From Limnomonas spitsbergensis (taxonomy: Eukaryota > Chlorophyta > Chlorophyceae > Chlamydomonadales): a DNA stretch of 64,000 bases. The notes under the pieces were generated by a model. The model ran no database searches and was not told the DNA's origin. It saw only the letters and a program-made list of their open reading frames with translations. Below are positions 43,501 to 55,128 of the stretch, one piece after another. The stretch covers positions 4,898,001 to 4,962,000 of the forward strand of contig JAYJMM010000116.1 of assembly GCA_037349105.1 (NCBI GenBank), read 5' to 3'. The first letter of the stretch is position 1. The number at the start of each line of letters is the position of its first letter. Position numbers and translations under genes: made by a program.

Positions 43501-46500
43501 TGATATAACTTGACTTTCAATCTCGTCGCCGAGTCGGAATATCATCGCCGCTCTCCTGCACTCCCAGGGGGGCTCTGAGAAGCTGAGTGACGACGCCATC
43601 GAGGACACGCTGGAGAAGGTCGTGAAGCTGCTGGCCTACATCAGCGACAAGGATCTGTTTGCTGAGTTCTACCGCAAGAAGCTGGCGAGACGCCTGCTGC
43701 ATGACAAGTCCAGCAGCGACGACCACGAGAGGTCCATCCTGTCGCGGCTCAAGCAGCAGTGCGGGGCGCAGTTTACGTCCAAGGTGGGACAGGGGAGAGG
43801 CAGGGGCAGGTTGGGGTAGGGGAGTGAGGCAAGCTGGCCTCGGTGCTGTTCTCTTGGCAGGAAGGAGATTAGGGTCAGCCTGGTGTAGGGTATCCTCCTG
43901 ACCCGGTCACCTGAGGCAGTGACAAGCCAATGTTTATCTAAATTTGCGTTAAAGTTGTATGTGGTATATTCACGTTTCATTTCGAAGTTCCCCAATCTGG
44001 GGAAATTGTAATATATCGCGGTTTTGGTACTTTGGTAGTGCTTTTCAAAAAAATATATAAGTTGACGCTGCTCTAAAATATTATTGATTGCGGCGTTGCA
44101 CCATTGCTGTGCCGTGAAGGGAAGCAGGGTCTGCCCTTGGCTTAGGCGTATGATAAGCAGGGCCAGCTGGCACATCCCTGTCCTGAGTTAAGAGAGAAGG
44201 TGCATTAGTGACTAACCTGGGCTGTGCTTATAGGGGAGCAGGGGTTGCTGTATACTGAGGCGTATGGAAAGCTGGGCATGCTGGCTGGGGGAGACAGTGT
44301 GGGACTGGGACTCGGATCTAAGGGCTATCTGGCCCTTGACCTCGCCTTCCGTCGTAGTTTCATGCAAAATTGGTTAGCTTTACGCCGAAACTGGTCTATT
44401 TAGCGCACAAACTGGTTCTTTTAAGGCAGAAATCTTGTGAGGTTGTGGATTGTTGTGTTGCGGTGCATGCAGATCTAGGGCATGCTCGCGAACGAAATTG
44501 CAGTCGTTTCAGGCATGGATGTGTGCTGAGGACAAGCAGCTCTGCCCATCGATTTTAAACCTTGAAATGCCTCCCCTTGTTTTTCCAGATGGAGGGCATG
44601 GTGACGGACCTTGCGCTGGCCCGAGAGAAGCAGCAGTCCTTTGAGGAGTGGATGCGAGCAGAGGAGAAGAAGCTGCGTATCGACTTCAACGTCACGGTGC
44701 TCACCATCGGCTTCTGGCCGACCTACAAGGCGATCGACCTGCTCCTACCTCAGGAGATGGTCGAGGGCGTGGAGCTGTTCAAGAGCTTTTATGAGACTGG
44801 GGTGCGTGGGTGGGAATGCAAGGGTTCTGGGCGAAGGATAGGCTAACCCTTAACCCTAAGGCTGCACCCTACACCCTTTCACAATAATGGGGGGATGTGA
44901 TGGATGCGCAAGTAAGGAGGGGGGGGGGGCAGTGTTTCCAACCAAGTGTTTCAGCCATGCAGTATTGTCTTGAGTATGAGAAGTGGAGAGAGAACGATGT
45001 TGCTGCTTGAACCATGCACTTGCAAGCACTCATGACGAAGTGACCTGACACGAGCATGATCGAGGCACATCATTGACCATGCTCTCATTGTGCAGGCTTA
45101 GTTGTTGAAATACGTATTATCTGTCAGTCGACTCTTGCCATCCCAAGGGGTCTGCCAGAGCTGATGAGCTTCCCCTCCGCGCTTTCTGCTCACCCCCCTC
45201 ACGCCGGTTTTAGACCAATGCCGGCTTCTGACCAATGCCGGCTTTTGCCAGACCTATTTAGTGCCTGCCCCTGCTCTGTCCACCTACACCCTCCCCACAG
45301 GACGTCACACCTCACACCCCACCGAGCCTCCGCACTGACCACCACTGCTCTCCCCTTGGACCTCACACCCTGCCAGGTGTCTTCTCTGAACACCAACGCT
45401 CTCCCCTCTGGACCTCCTCCTCCCCACCCTGCCTGGCCCCTGACAGGCCAAGCGCAAGCTCCAATGGTACTACAACTTGGGCATGTGTCACCTCAAGGCC
45501 CTCTTTGATGCTCGCCCCGTGGAGTTAGTGGTCGGCACGCAGCAGGTGCGGGCGCTTGTGAGGGAGGAGAGTTATGGTGGGGGGGGGAGGACTAAAGATG
45601 CTTTCAGGCATTCTCCGTACGCTGCAGATGCACGTGTATTAGGGAGAAATAAGGTACAATATAATGGGTAAGTAGTGGAGGAAGGTCGGGGTTTTGGGGA
45701 TACCATGTTTTCGCGTGTCTCTTGCCTCATTTAGCTGTGTGTGGAGGTTTCGTGCTTACCCCTGACTGCTCGCTGCGTGTGCTGGCGATATCATTGAGGC
45801 GGCGCGGTACATGCCCCACTGCGGTGCACAGAGCAGAGCCGTTGACTCAGGGCAGCATGCACATGCTAGGCTCAGGGCGCAAGCGGCGGTATGCCTCACT
45901 CAGCGTTGCGATCGGCTTTCAGGGGGGGGCACCACCCTGCTTGGGAAGGGAGGCACCCATGTGTAAATGCAGTGTATCTTTTTTCAGCTACAAGTCCACC
46001 CTCTTCCGACCGCAAGGCCCGATTAGGACCAAATCTGGACTGGCCTACGGCTGGTGGCCAAAGCAACATGGCAGATCATAAATGGGGCCTCCGGCCAGAG
46101 GCCAGAGTGTAGCTGGCATGTTGGCTAGCTGGCATGTGCCTGAGATGGCATGCTGGCTAGCTGGCATGTATCTTAGACACGGAAAAAGAGAAAGTGGGTA
46201 TCTGCGGTTCTGGGTAGGTGCTGGAGGCTTGTCGTCTGCACCTGTTCAAGGTGTTTGAAGGGGATGGCATCTGCCTGCGCCTATTATGCCTATTTTTCTT
46301 TCAATAATCATAACATGCAATGAAATGTTTCAGTTTTAACTTCTTAAAACAAGCTTAACCGGTACCATACCTAGTGCAGATTTATAAAAGGATTTGAAAG
46401 TCCTCTCTTGAAGTCTCCTGGAAGCAGAAGCTTCAACTCCTGCGTTGCATGTCCAGTGGGCCTGCCTGCTGCACTTGAACGCCCTAAAAACGCCCACCCG

Positions 46501-49500
46501 CATTGGTATCCAGCCGTTTGTCCTCTTGGCTCTGTCTGACTGGTGAGTGTGTGTGTGCACGTGCTTGCAGGCTGCTTGCTTGTTGCAGTTCAACGACGCC
46601 AACACGCTTACCTTCAGCGAGGTGCAGCAGCGCCTCAACCTGAACGAAGACGACAACATGCGCACGCTGCACAGCCTGGCATGTGGGAAGTGAGTGAAGT
46701 GGCTGGATGGGGGTCGGGGTAAAGGGGAATCTACAAATCTAGCAGGCAAATCTGGATGGTGGTTGGGGATCAGGGCAATCTACAATCTATCAGGCAAATT
46801 TAAGCAACTTGTATCTGGGAAACACAAGCATGCAGCACCTGGCCTGGGCAAGGAAGTGCTGGGGCTGAATGGGGTCAAGGCTTAGGAGGACACAAACCCT
46901 AGCATACTGACAGCTTGGCATGTGAAACGTGGGTGCAGCGGCTTACCGGGTTTGTGCCTGGGGATGCGGGGGCTGGCTGTCCCAGCTGGACCCTGCTGCT
47001 TTCCTGCATGTCCCGGTTGTGACGTCCTTGTGCTTGCCTTCATGCAGAGGGAAGAATAGGTGTCTGCCTTTTTAGCCCTGACAGACCCCCTGTGGTTTAC
47101 ATTCTCCGGGCCTTCTTCGCTGGCTCCTGGTTCCCCCAGCCTCTCCTATTCCTGACTCCTCTCCTACCCTGTTGAATCGCGTGCCAGATTCAAGATCCTG
47201 ATCAAGGACCCGGCCACCAAGATCATCGCAAAGACCGACAAGTTCTCGTTCAACAACAAGTTCACCAACGCGCAGCGGCGCATCAAGGTAAGGGGGCAGG
47301 CGGGCGGGGAGATGCGGGCCAGGGGCACAGAAAAGGGACGCCTGCCTGGCTACCTGGCTAGGGCTTGAGCTTCACTTTTGTCAGGTGCTTAGTGATTTCA
47401 GTACCATCAGTGGTCGAGTCGCCAACTTGGAGGGACATCAGTGATTCAATTGAGTGACAACAGATTGTATTTGTTATTATGTTTTGGTTCTGGTTGCTAG
47501 CGAGAAACTGCAGTACCGTACCCGTCGTTCGCCCATCGTCCTGCCCAATCTTCGTCTCTCCCCCGAGGACCTGGGGTGCGTATCGTGCAGTGGGGAGCCG
47601 ATGCAGCGATCCTGCCAACATACGCCTATTCGTCGGACCCGCCTCTTACTCGGGCCGTCGCCGACTGTGATGAGCGGCACTTGGACGATTTATGGTTGTG
47701 ACGGTCGGCCTTTTTGACGGTGCCACCAACTTGTTACGCGGTTCTTCAGTCAGCATTTACTGTTTTGCAGTGTAGCACACCGTCTTCCTTTGAACTGAAG
47801 TCCATTTAACGGTGTCAGTGCCCAAAGTGGTGATGAGGTACCCCTGTCGTTGGCGTCTAAGATCCCCATGTCAGCGGGAAGATCCATCCCTGATCCACAT
47901 GTATACCTTCATGGCCCCGCTCACAGAGGGCCTCTCACCTGTGGCAGCTCCTTTCTTTCCTCTAGTGCCCTCTCCCTAGACTGTCCTAGCTGTCTTTTTG
48001 TTTGCCAACGTGGCCGAGCTTCTTTTCAGCATGGCCCAGATATGTAACGTCATTATAGCGGGCCGGGCTTATGATGTTCCATGAGGCCGTAGAACGTGAA
48101 ACGTAAGACGTGAAACCTGATTTCTGAATCCCCCTCGTTCGCCATTGCTAGCTCTCAGAGCAATTCAAAATCATGCTAAATATCTTCACACTATCGTATT
48201 ATCTTACGATGCAGCGACATCCTAGCGGTCGCAAGGCTGGTGTCCCTGCCATGCAGGTTCCAATCTTCGCAGTATGGCTGTCCTGCCATGCGGCCAAGCC
48301 TCGTGCCGTTGCAAAACATGTAGCTGTAGTCATCGACAGCGACAGTGATGATGATGAGAGCAAGGCATACAAAATGCCTGACTGTGTATACGAAATGGTA
48401 GATGGCCCACCTAGAGACCTTGGGTCGCAGCTCAGCAAGATCGGCATAGAAGGCTTTTCAAAAGTGCGTGCTCAGAGAGAGATTGGCAGGGAAGCTCTTA
48501 GATGCGATTACCCACTCATTGTCTCTGTCCCCTTGAATTATCCTAGCTGTAGGATGCCTCTCAAGAGCGCGCCGTTCGCATTAGAGATTGACTGAGCGAG
48601 TGCATTGTCATACCTACCGATCTGGTACAAGGTGCTGGTACACGATCCGTTCCCTGATGTGCAAGTGAGAAGGGGACAGCTGCGTATTGACAGCCATCAT
48701 GTTTTAACATGGTTTAATCCTCGACAGTGAAGAAGCTAAGCATTTGAGACAGCTGCTGTCCGGTGATTCGAGTTTCGGGCATCAGGTTACACGTCTCACG
48801 TTTTGTATGGAACATCATAAGCCCGACCCGTTATAACCTGTGGCAGCTCTGTCATGTCCCTGCTGACGGGGCATCCTCTGATCCACTGCCGCAGATTCCG
48901 CTGCCGCCTGTTGACGAGAAGAAGAAAGTCATTGAGGAGGTGGACAAGGACCGACGCTTCTCCATCGATGCAGCCATCGTCAGGACGATGAAGAGCCGGA
49001 AGGTGGGAGGCCGCATTGGGCCCGGGGAGCGTTGAGCCTGCTTGGGTGCTGTATGCAACCTGGGTTCTAATGATGGGTTTTTTATGGGTGGCAACTCAGC
49101 GTATCACACTGATCCATGAGCACCCGCTCCGCCATGTCCACCGGCGTTCACATACCATCATAAGCCTGTCCCGACTTGCAAGATCGTGCACCTGCCCAGC
49201 GCTGTGGCGCTCCTGACATCTTCATTTGGTGCCCCAATGCTCACCCCCTCCTTTTCTTGTTGATCGCTTGGTTGCGTCTACCTGTGCTCTGCCACCGCAA
49301 TGATACACCTAGACCTCTTGTCCATGCGGTTGTCAAAGTACATGCGATATTGCTATGTTCAAGGTGGTGCTGAGCGAGCCGCTTGTCCTCTCCCCCTAGG
49401 CCCTTGCCCCTTTTGTTAATTACGTGTGCTACTATGTAGGTTTTCCGCATACAAATTTTAGGGTTTGGTCTCGGAAGCGATGCGTGTAGCCTGGGGGCCT

Positions 49501-49799
49501 CAGACCGCGGGCTCTGAGAGGAAGTCGCGCGAAATTGCAAGACACGTCATATACACTGAGATGTTACTTGGCTGTGTCTACCCGTGTGCTCTCCCACTCT
49601 TCTCCCCCCTCATGTTCTTCCCTGTGTCGCTGCACAGACCATGCTGCACCAGCAGCTGGTGCTGGAAGTGGTGCAGCAGCTGAGCCGCATGTTCAAGCCA
49701 GACTTCAAGGCCATCAAGAAGCGGATCGAGCACCTGATCGAGTCTGAGTACCTCGCGCGTGACAAGGAGAACCCATTGATGTTCAATTACCTAGCATGA
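37528..49799 (+). CDS. CUL1: Cullin-1, SCF ubiquitin ligase scaffold
   Basis: Seventeen exons: 37528-37578, 37650-37732, 37913-38012, 38081-38199, 38424-38485, 38967-39196, 39964-40158, 41235-41391, 42180-42307, 42654-42752, 43568-43783, 44589-44801, 45447-45545, 46571-46689, 47188-47287, 48895-49002, 49638-49799. They total 2,241 nt with consistent phases and encode 746 aa, about the usual size. Family signatures: N-terminal [15 protein letters not shown] and [15 protein letters not shown] (SKP1-adaptor-binding cullin repeats); [15 protein letters not shown] and [34 protein letters not shown], the cullin homology domain (about 385-620) that binds RBX1. The C-terminal winged helix has IVRTMKSRK with the probable neddylation lysine near residue 690, and the protein ends in FNYLA. 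It is the scaffold joining SKP1/F-box receptors to RBX1/E2. The match to plant CUL1 is closer than to CUL3 or CUL4. Introns 6-8 hold the junction duplications; intron 15 holds a transposon. Confidence 0.96.
39290..39520 (+). repeat. Imperfect ~64-bp direct repeat, two copies, cullin intron 6
   Basis: The segment TGTCAGCCACCAGTGCTGTT ... GCTGCAGCTCAGCTGCGTT near 39315 recurs near 39458 with about 20 percent divergence. Confidence 0.75.
39738..39963 (+). repeat. Two decayed copies of the cullin exon 7 acceptor side
   Basis: Exon 7 starts at 39964 (CAG|GACTCTTGCCCTGACTAC). A copy starts at 39843 (GCAG|GACTGCTCCCATGACATG, then CTGAAGGATGACCAGTG), with acceptor AG intact. An older one starts at 39738 (CTG|GACACTTGCCTGGACCAC, then ATGTTTAAG), with acceptor lost. 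Periods are 105 and 121 bp. Confidence 0.88.
40159..41105 (+). repeat. Tandem array of cullin exon 7 end plus donor, about 9 copies
   Basis: After the true donor (GATAAG|GTGGGAGG at 40158/40159) the exon tail from TATGAGGCCAGGC through GAGCACTCAGGCTGTGCGGC to GATRAG|GTGGGAGG is repeated about nine times. Seven units are roughly 108 bp and the last two are shortened to about 55 bp. Some copies have a 1-nt loss (CCAGGCGCTGCAG versus CCAGGCTGCTGCAG) that breaks frame. One copy, near 40920, has lost the donor (AAAAGATGGGAGG). Confidence 0.95.
41433..41516 (+). repeat. Echo of the cullin exon 8 end and donor
   Basis: The last 84 nt of exon 8 (to GGATACAG|GTGTGT) are repeated 123 bp downstream as AAGGAGCATGTGGAGAGAGG ... 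GGATACAG|GTGGGG. A 2-nt deletion breaks frame; the donor GT is retained. Confidence 0.93.
41858..42168 (+). repeat. About 44-bp composite repeat, cullin intron 8
   Basis: Alternating CATGTCACTCCTGTCCTCCTG and CATGTCACTCCTTMTGCTGC modules, about 14 half-units. It ends 11 bp before exon 9. Confidence 0.92.
43066..43202 (+). repeat. About 69-bp direct repeat, two copies, cullin intron 10
   Basis: Both copies run from a CTTGRWTATAAWACTGAAGAC segment to GGGACTTGGGACATCCCCA. Confidence 0.8.
46110..46172 (+). repeat. Short GCTAGCTGGCATGT direct repeats, cullin intron 13
   Basis: Three copies of a TAGCTGGCATGT core, intronic. Confidence 0.7.
48056..48833. mobile_element. TIR DNA transposon candidate in cullin intron 15 (778 bp)
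   Basis: The left end TAGCGGGCCGGGCTTATGAT matches the inverted right end TAACGGGTCGGGCTTATGAT. The match continues through GTTCCAT and a gapped ACGTGARACGT stretch for about 75 bp. A TA dinucleotide flanks both sides (48054-48055 and 48834-48835), suggesting a TA target duplication as in Tc1/mariner-type elements. Inside, a 140-codon ORF (48173-48595) has an acidic Ser/Asp run ([12 protein letters not shown]) but no DDE transposase motif. The superfamily is uncertain. Confidence 0.7.
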
Positions 49800-51453
49800 G
49801 GAGCATCACCAGCTGGGGGTTCATTACAACGCCCCAGGGGTATTCGCCTACGGTAATCGCCTATAGCCAGGTTGCCTTTGGCATGAGAGACTGGGCAGGG
49901 TATATGGCCATAGCATTGTACACTTCCCAGGCCATAGGCCCAGCTAACGTTAACTTTCAGATATGCTCTAGCCAGACATGGGCACGATGTGTCAGTTCCT
50001 AGCACTGCCAAGTGCGTGAGTGTCTGATCAGTCTTTGTGTTTGCAATGGTATAAGAAGTGCATTTCCCCCTGGTTATCTGTGAAATTCATCTGACGCACC
50101 TTAACAAGAGTGAGGCGTTTTCAGTGAGGGGAGATGAGATGCTTGTCTATCTTAAAGCTAAGGGTGGTATTGATGGCGAGTTGATGCCCTTGTAACTATG
50201 CCCAAACGCAACCTTTATAGACTCGTGGAGATTGATGTGTTCCATGCCATCCCCATCCCGAGTGGTTATCTCTTCTTCTTCACTACCGGCCGTGATGCTG
50301 CGCTGGTAATGCCGCCGCCTGTTTGTTCACGTATGAGGTCCCGTCAATGGTTATCACTCGAGCTGAGATGTGGGCATGATTAAGCTATTTGGCCTTCATT
50401 ACATCATGTTTTTCCTAGAGGTCGCTGGCTGCTCATACCGCACTAGCAGACTCACTGAGCCCCCCACACACAGCCTATCGGGCTGCTTCATGACTGTCAC
50501 GATCCTTTGCTGAATAGCCAGTAAGCTCTCACCAGGAGTCCATCCCTAGTAGGAAGGCAGCTCATGCTACATGTCATCCTGTTTCGAACTCAAATTTGCC
50601 CTAGACCCTAGAATAGCGTGACGCAGGTCGGGTAGGGAAGCTTAAACATGAATGTAGGCTACGATTCCTCAGCTCATTTGACTATCCTCTCCGTCCATGG
50701 ATACACTTATGTACCGATATGTGGGAAGTCCTCCCTCATGGTTGCAGGCTTGCAGCGTGCTACGTAAGATGAATTTCAGGGATGTAGGCAACAAGAGACC
50801 CCTTGATCAAACAAGAGCATATGAAAAACTATCATACCCATCACCCTGATCATACCAGCATATCCTGACCTGCAATTTTCTGGCAACTAGCTGTCGATGC
50901 GCACTAACACAAAAAACGGGTAAAAAAAAATCTGGCATTCTACGGATGACTTCCCTGCACGTCCCCGTCCTCCACTCGTTAGCTGCCTGCCTGTCGAGGG
51001 CTTCACAGTGGGAACCGAACCTCTTAGGGATCCAATGGGACCCAATATTACTGCACTAAGGGTAGACTACTAGACTCCAGGTAGCCCCTGGACTGAGCCT
51101 AACACACTCCAGCGAAAAGGAATGATTAGTGAGATTTGTCTTACAGGCACAGGCAAAGGGAAGTGCCCGGGATCAATGTGATATTAATCAGTTCCGCGGA
51201 GGCAAGAGGGGCTTTCATGTCCCATCCCAAGAACCCACGGGTTGGTCCTGCAAGAATTCAGCCTTAGGATTTTAGGCAGCCGAAACAACAAAAAACACTC
51301 TCTAACCGAAGCCAAGCCACCACCCGACATGATCTTGAGTGTGTGGCCGGGAGGCTTCCCCTTGTTCTCGAGCTCCCGGCTTCTACCAACCAGCTTTTGA
51401 CTGGCATGGAGCAAAGGCCAGAGAATTCAAGCCATGAGTGGCACTGGGTCCAC
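49800..51453. other. Intergenic, no gene seen
   Basis: Holds the cullin-1 3' untranslated region (a TGTAA occurs near 50192) and the downstream part of the minus-strand Gln-rich gene. A possible terminal exon for that gene follows an acceptor near 51253 (TTCTTGCAG, then DQPVGSWDGT and a stop), which is weak. Confidence 0.45.
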
Positions 51454-54400
51454 CTTGGTAAACTCATTAAACACGAGCACGGCCAGCTTAGGATGGGGCA
51501 GGTTGTTGCCGAAGAAGTCAAGCACCTCCTGCAGCACAGGGGGGGCAACAATTATATGCTGGCCTTCCAAGATTTAGAGCCCCATACGGTTTGCCGCAAA
51601 CCGTCGCACGCATCAGTTGTGATGCGTTGCTGAACTGTCATGAATTCACAATTTGCGGTGGTGATCTTGACCTTAGTGATTAATCTGCCTTGCTTGCTCA
51701 CACAGGCGCAGGAAAGTGCTCGTTGTGCTGATGCAGGCGTCGGATGACAGGACAACGATGCCTCCTTTGCTTAATCCCAATGGGGCATCCGCAGGCATGG
51801 CCAGGGCCGCACCCATCGCAGCTTAGGGCAGGTCGGACCGGGACGACAACGAAATGGGCGATAGGTGTGTGGTGGAGCCTGCGGTGGCACTCCTTGATGA
51901 CTGGTGGGCTGTTTAAGCCAAGGAAGGTTAAGAGCATCCATCCATCCCTGTCTGGGCAGAATGGCCCTGAGAAATGTTGGACGCGCCCCGTCTCAAATGC
52001 AGAGGCCCCAAAGCAAGTGAGGCCAAAACAAACACAGCAGACAGCCAGAACCCACCTGTGGCAAGCAGTTTGTGAGGACATGGAAGAGTTCCGAAGACAT
52101 GCTTCCGAGAAGTAGGTCGATGGGAACGGCATCGATACTCTAGGGGAAAAAACAGGACTGTCAGTAGAGGTCATCTCTGAATCTCTGAACGTGACTTGTG
52201 TGAGTGTATGTGTGAATGCAAAATCTGGAGGGGCTGCAAGGCATCAGGGCAGCAGAGCATGTAGGGGCAAGCTGCTGGTGAGGCAAACAGCGGGGTCTTC
52301 AAATCACAGAGGAGAAAAAGCAATACAGCATCCTGCATGTCCCACTGCACCATCTAAGACGACAGGCTTCTGCATGAAATGCTGGATAAAGTCATAGACC
52401 CTAAAGATTCCAGTAACCTTGTCAAAGCCATGTAGCAAAATCTCAACCCCGTCAGGCCATAACCCTTCTAAAGCCATGTACCTGCCCGCCCCCCACCCCC
52501 TCCCCACATCAGTACCGACGTGCCCCTTCACACCTGCTGATTGAGAAGCAGTACCTTCCTAGACAGGCTGTACAAGTGGTGCCGCAGGGCGCACACGGCT
52601 TGCAGGATCTGAACAAAGTGTGCGTCCTGCAAGTGGCAACAGAGGACATAGGGGACAGCGGTTAAATGTTGTTTTAAACTATTGAAAACCCTGTATTTCC
52701 TCTAGACAAAAATAGGGGTGGTTTTTATCTCCATCACTGGTACATGAAATGATCAGTCTGGAAAAAGAAACGTCGGGAGGGCCTGTGCGCACAACTAACC
52801 AATCTCGCGAGGGCAGCTGTATAACTGCATCTGTATATGTTCTGTCTGGAAAGCAGCACCCTTCCCAGGCAGGGCCTCATTGACCCGCTCCCCCCCTCCC
52901 CTTCCCCTCTCACTAGCATCAGCTGTTCCCGCATGGCCGCCATCTCCTGGTTCCTGTTCCGCTTCTGAACGACGGGCAGGTCATGCATGCTGGCGTACGC
53001 TTGCGTCAGTGGCCCCAGGCTATCGAAGAACAACCGGACGCCATCAGAGCTCAGGAACGCAAACGCTGACATCATGAGCTGCACAAGCATCGTCTTGGCA
53101 TTGCAGGATTCGTTCAGCAGCTGCGCGGAGCCGCCGTAGCTGGGCCCGCCCTGCTGCGTGGGTTGTGACGGCATGCCGTGGAACGTGGAGGAGAGGCTGC
53201 CTGGTGGGGGCCCGCTGCCTGTCCCTGGTCCTGCACCCCGTCGCATGAAATCAACAGGGGGACGGCCCAAGGCTGAGGGGGAGGAGGTTTGGTTAACCCC
53301 TAGCGAAGATGATCCCGGCTGCTGCTGCCTTCCTGTTCTGTTCTGCTGAGGGGCCCCCAACGTCGACGGCGCCGATGCCGATGCTGACAGCATCTCCATC
53401 ACAGCCGGGTTCTGTAGCAGCATCGCCAGGGCACTCTCGTCCAGTCCCCGCTCTGCCGCAACCTGTCCCACAAGATGTTGCTTCAGAATAGGCTGTCAAT
53501 CGCCATCGGTGAGAGGCCATGCTGGTGGTGCCTTCACATGTGAGTATGTGACACACAACCAGGGACTAGTAACCATACACTTAGAGCCCCTACATGTCCC
53601 ATGCATAAAATGTGATGCTCTATTGGACTGTGAAATCTTCACAAAACTTCACACCTGAAGAACAAACATAGAGACCAGCAAAAAGCAGACAGGACTGCCC
53701 TGAGCCGAGCACCCACCTGTGCTAGGGCTGGGGTCAGGCGAGGGGATGAGGGCGCTGGACCTGTTGCTGAGCTTGTCCCAAGTCCAGAGGAAGACCTCAG
53801 CCGCAGCCTGGCAGCAGACGAGAAAAGGTCGTCTGCGAGACCTGGCGTCCGGCTAGCAAGCTGCCCATAGCTCATCTCGCCAGGCATGGCACCGAAGCCA
53901 CCGTCGCCGCTACCTGGGCCCGATGGGACGGACAGCGCTGATGCGAAAGCGTCAGAATATCCAGCCGGCAGCTTTGGCGATCCCGATGAGCCCATATGCT
54001 GTTGTTGCATGCTGTGGAACGCAATGAGGTTGCTATACTCCTGCATGGCTGCAGCGGATGCCATCTGCGTGTTTTGAGACGTAAAGAGCTGCTGGTGCTG
54101 CTGGTGTTGTTGCTGCTGCAGTGCCTGCTGCATTGCCATAATCTGCTGAGCCATCGAAAATGTACTGGAGGACGCGTCATCGCTCCCGTAGGCAGGAGGG
54201 CCTGCCAGGATAAGGGGGAAGCCGGAGCAGTAATGGCGAGGTGCCTTATTCAGGTACCTTATTTAGGTGCCTTATTTAGATGCAGTATTTAGGTACCTTA
54301 TTTAGGTACCTTATTTATATGCATTATTTAGGAACCTTATTTACCATCATGGGAAATCATCCAGCAATTTCTTTTGCAAATGAGCATAAGCATCCTTTAC

Positions 54401-55128
54401 CATGCACTCTGCTTGCAGCCTGCTGGCACTATCATGACAGATTTGACGTGTGAGGCTAGGGGGTGATCTTTCAGCAAAGGCGGGAAGGGCTAACAGGGAG
54501 GGGTGTCCTGACTTACGGCTCACTGCAGAGGCCTGCTGTGAGCCTGGGGGGGTACTGGCATCGCCCTGCAGGCCCCCCCAGGGGACTGGGGACAGGCCTG
54601 ACAGGGCCGGGAGACTGTTGTGGAACTCGCCAGACTGCTGAGGAGTGGAGGGCGAGGCTGTAGAGGGAGCCAAGATACTGAAGGAGGAAGGGGGGTTGCT
54701 GCTGGACAGTCCAGGGGAAGTGTCAGGGGGGGCCCACATCGGCTCCTGGCTGGGCCTGCTGCGGGGCAGGCCGCTCGAACGTCTATGGCTCGCCTCGCAA
54801 GGTGTGAAGATCTCGTCGGAGACGGGGTGCCTGCGGTTGCATCCGTGATACGGCGAACGCATGCTTAGCAATGCCCATGGATGTCGTGATCGCTGCCAGA
54901 TCATGTTGGCACGTTATGCTGATGCGGATGGCTGGTTGTTAGGCGTTATTTGTTTGGGCAGCTTCTGGGCTCTTCCAGGTGTGCTCACCAATTGGATGGC
55001 AGCTTTTGCAGTGTCGAGTCCAAGGTATCGGCCGGTGTGTCTTTGTCCGAGTCTGCTGATTCTATGCGACCTAGGTGGCCAGGGAGCCCAGACGATCCCC
55101 AAATAAACTGTTGGTGCGGATCGGACAT
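51454..55128 (-). CDS. Gln-rich protein with helical C-terminal region, 3' end unresolved
   Basis: Seven phase-consistent exons in transcript order: 55128-54989 (ATG, MSDPHQQFIWGSSG), 54830-54517, 54201-53717, 53462-52914, 52626-52534, 52139-52056, 51528-51454. They give 580 codons and no stop, so more exons follow. The first half is Ser/Pro/Gln-rich with QQQQHQQHQQ, typical of disordered regulatory proteins. From the fourth exon it becomes helical (GLDESALAMLLQNPAVMEML), then FVQILQAVCALRHHLYSL, IDLLLGSMSSELFHVLTNCL and EVLDFFGNNLPHPKLAVLVF, which suggests alpha-helical repeats. I recognise no family; an RNA- or transcription-associated scaffold would fit but is a guess. The last two junctions are least certain. 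Confidence 0.65.
54240..54345 (+). repeat. About 14-bp repeat (CCTTATTTAGGTA), 7 copies, intronic
   Basis: Imperfect units with ACCTTATTTAGGT cores. It lies in the intron just after (in the plus direction) exon 54201-53717. Confidence 0.9.

Noticed and set aside
52304..52531. Possible exon (VEILLHGFDKVTGIFRVYDF) of the Gln-rich gene
   Set aside because: The frame looks protein-like, but I could not find a donor and acceptor keeping phase with 52534 and 52139; left as intron.
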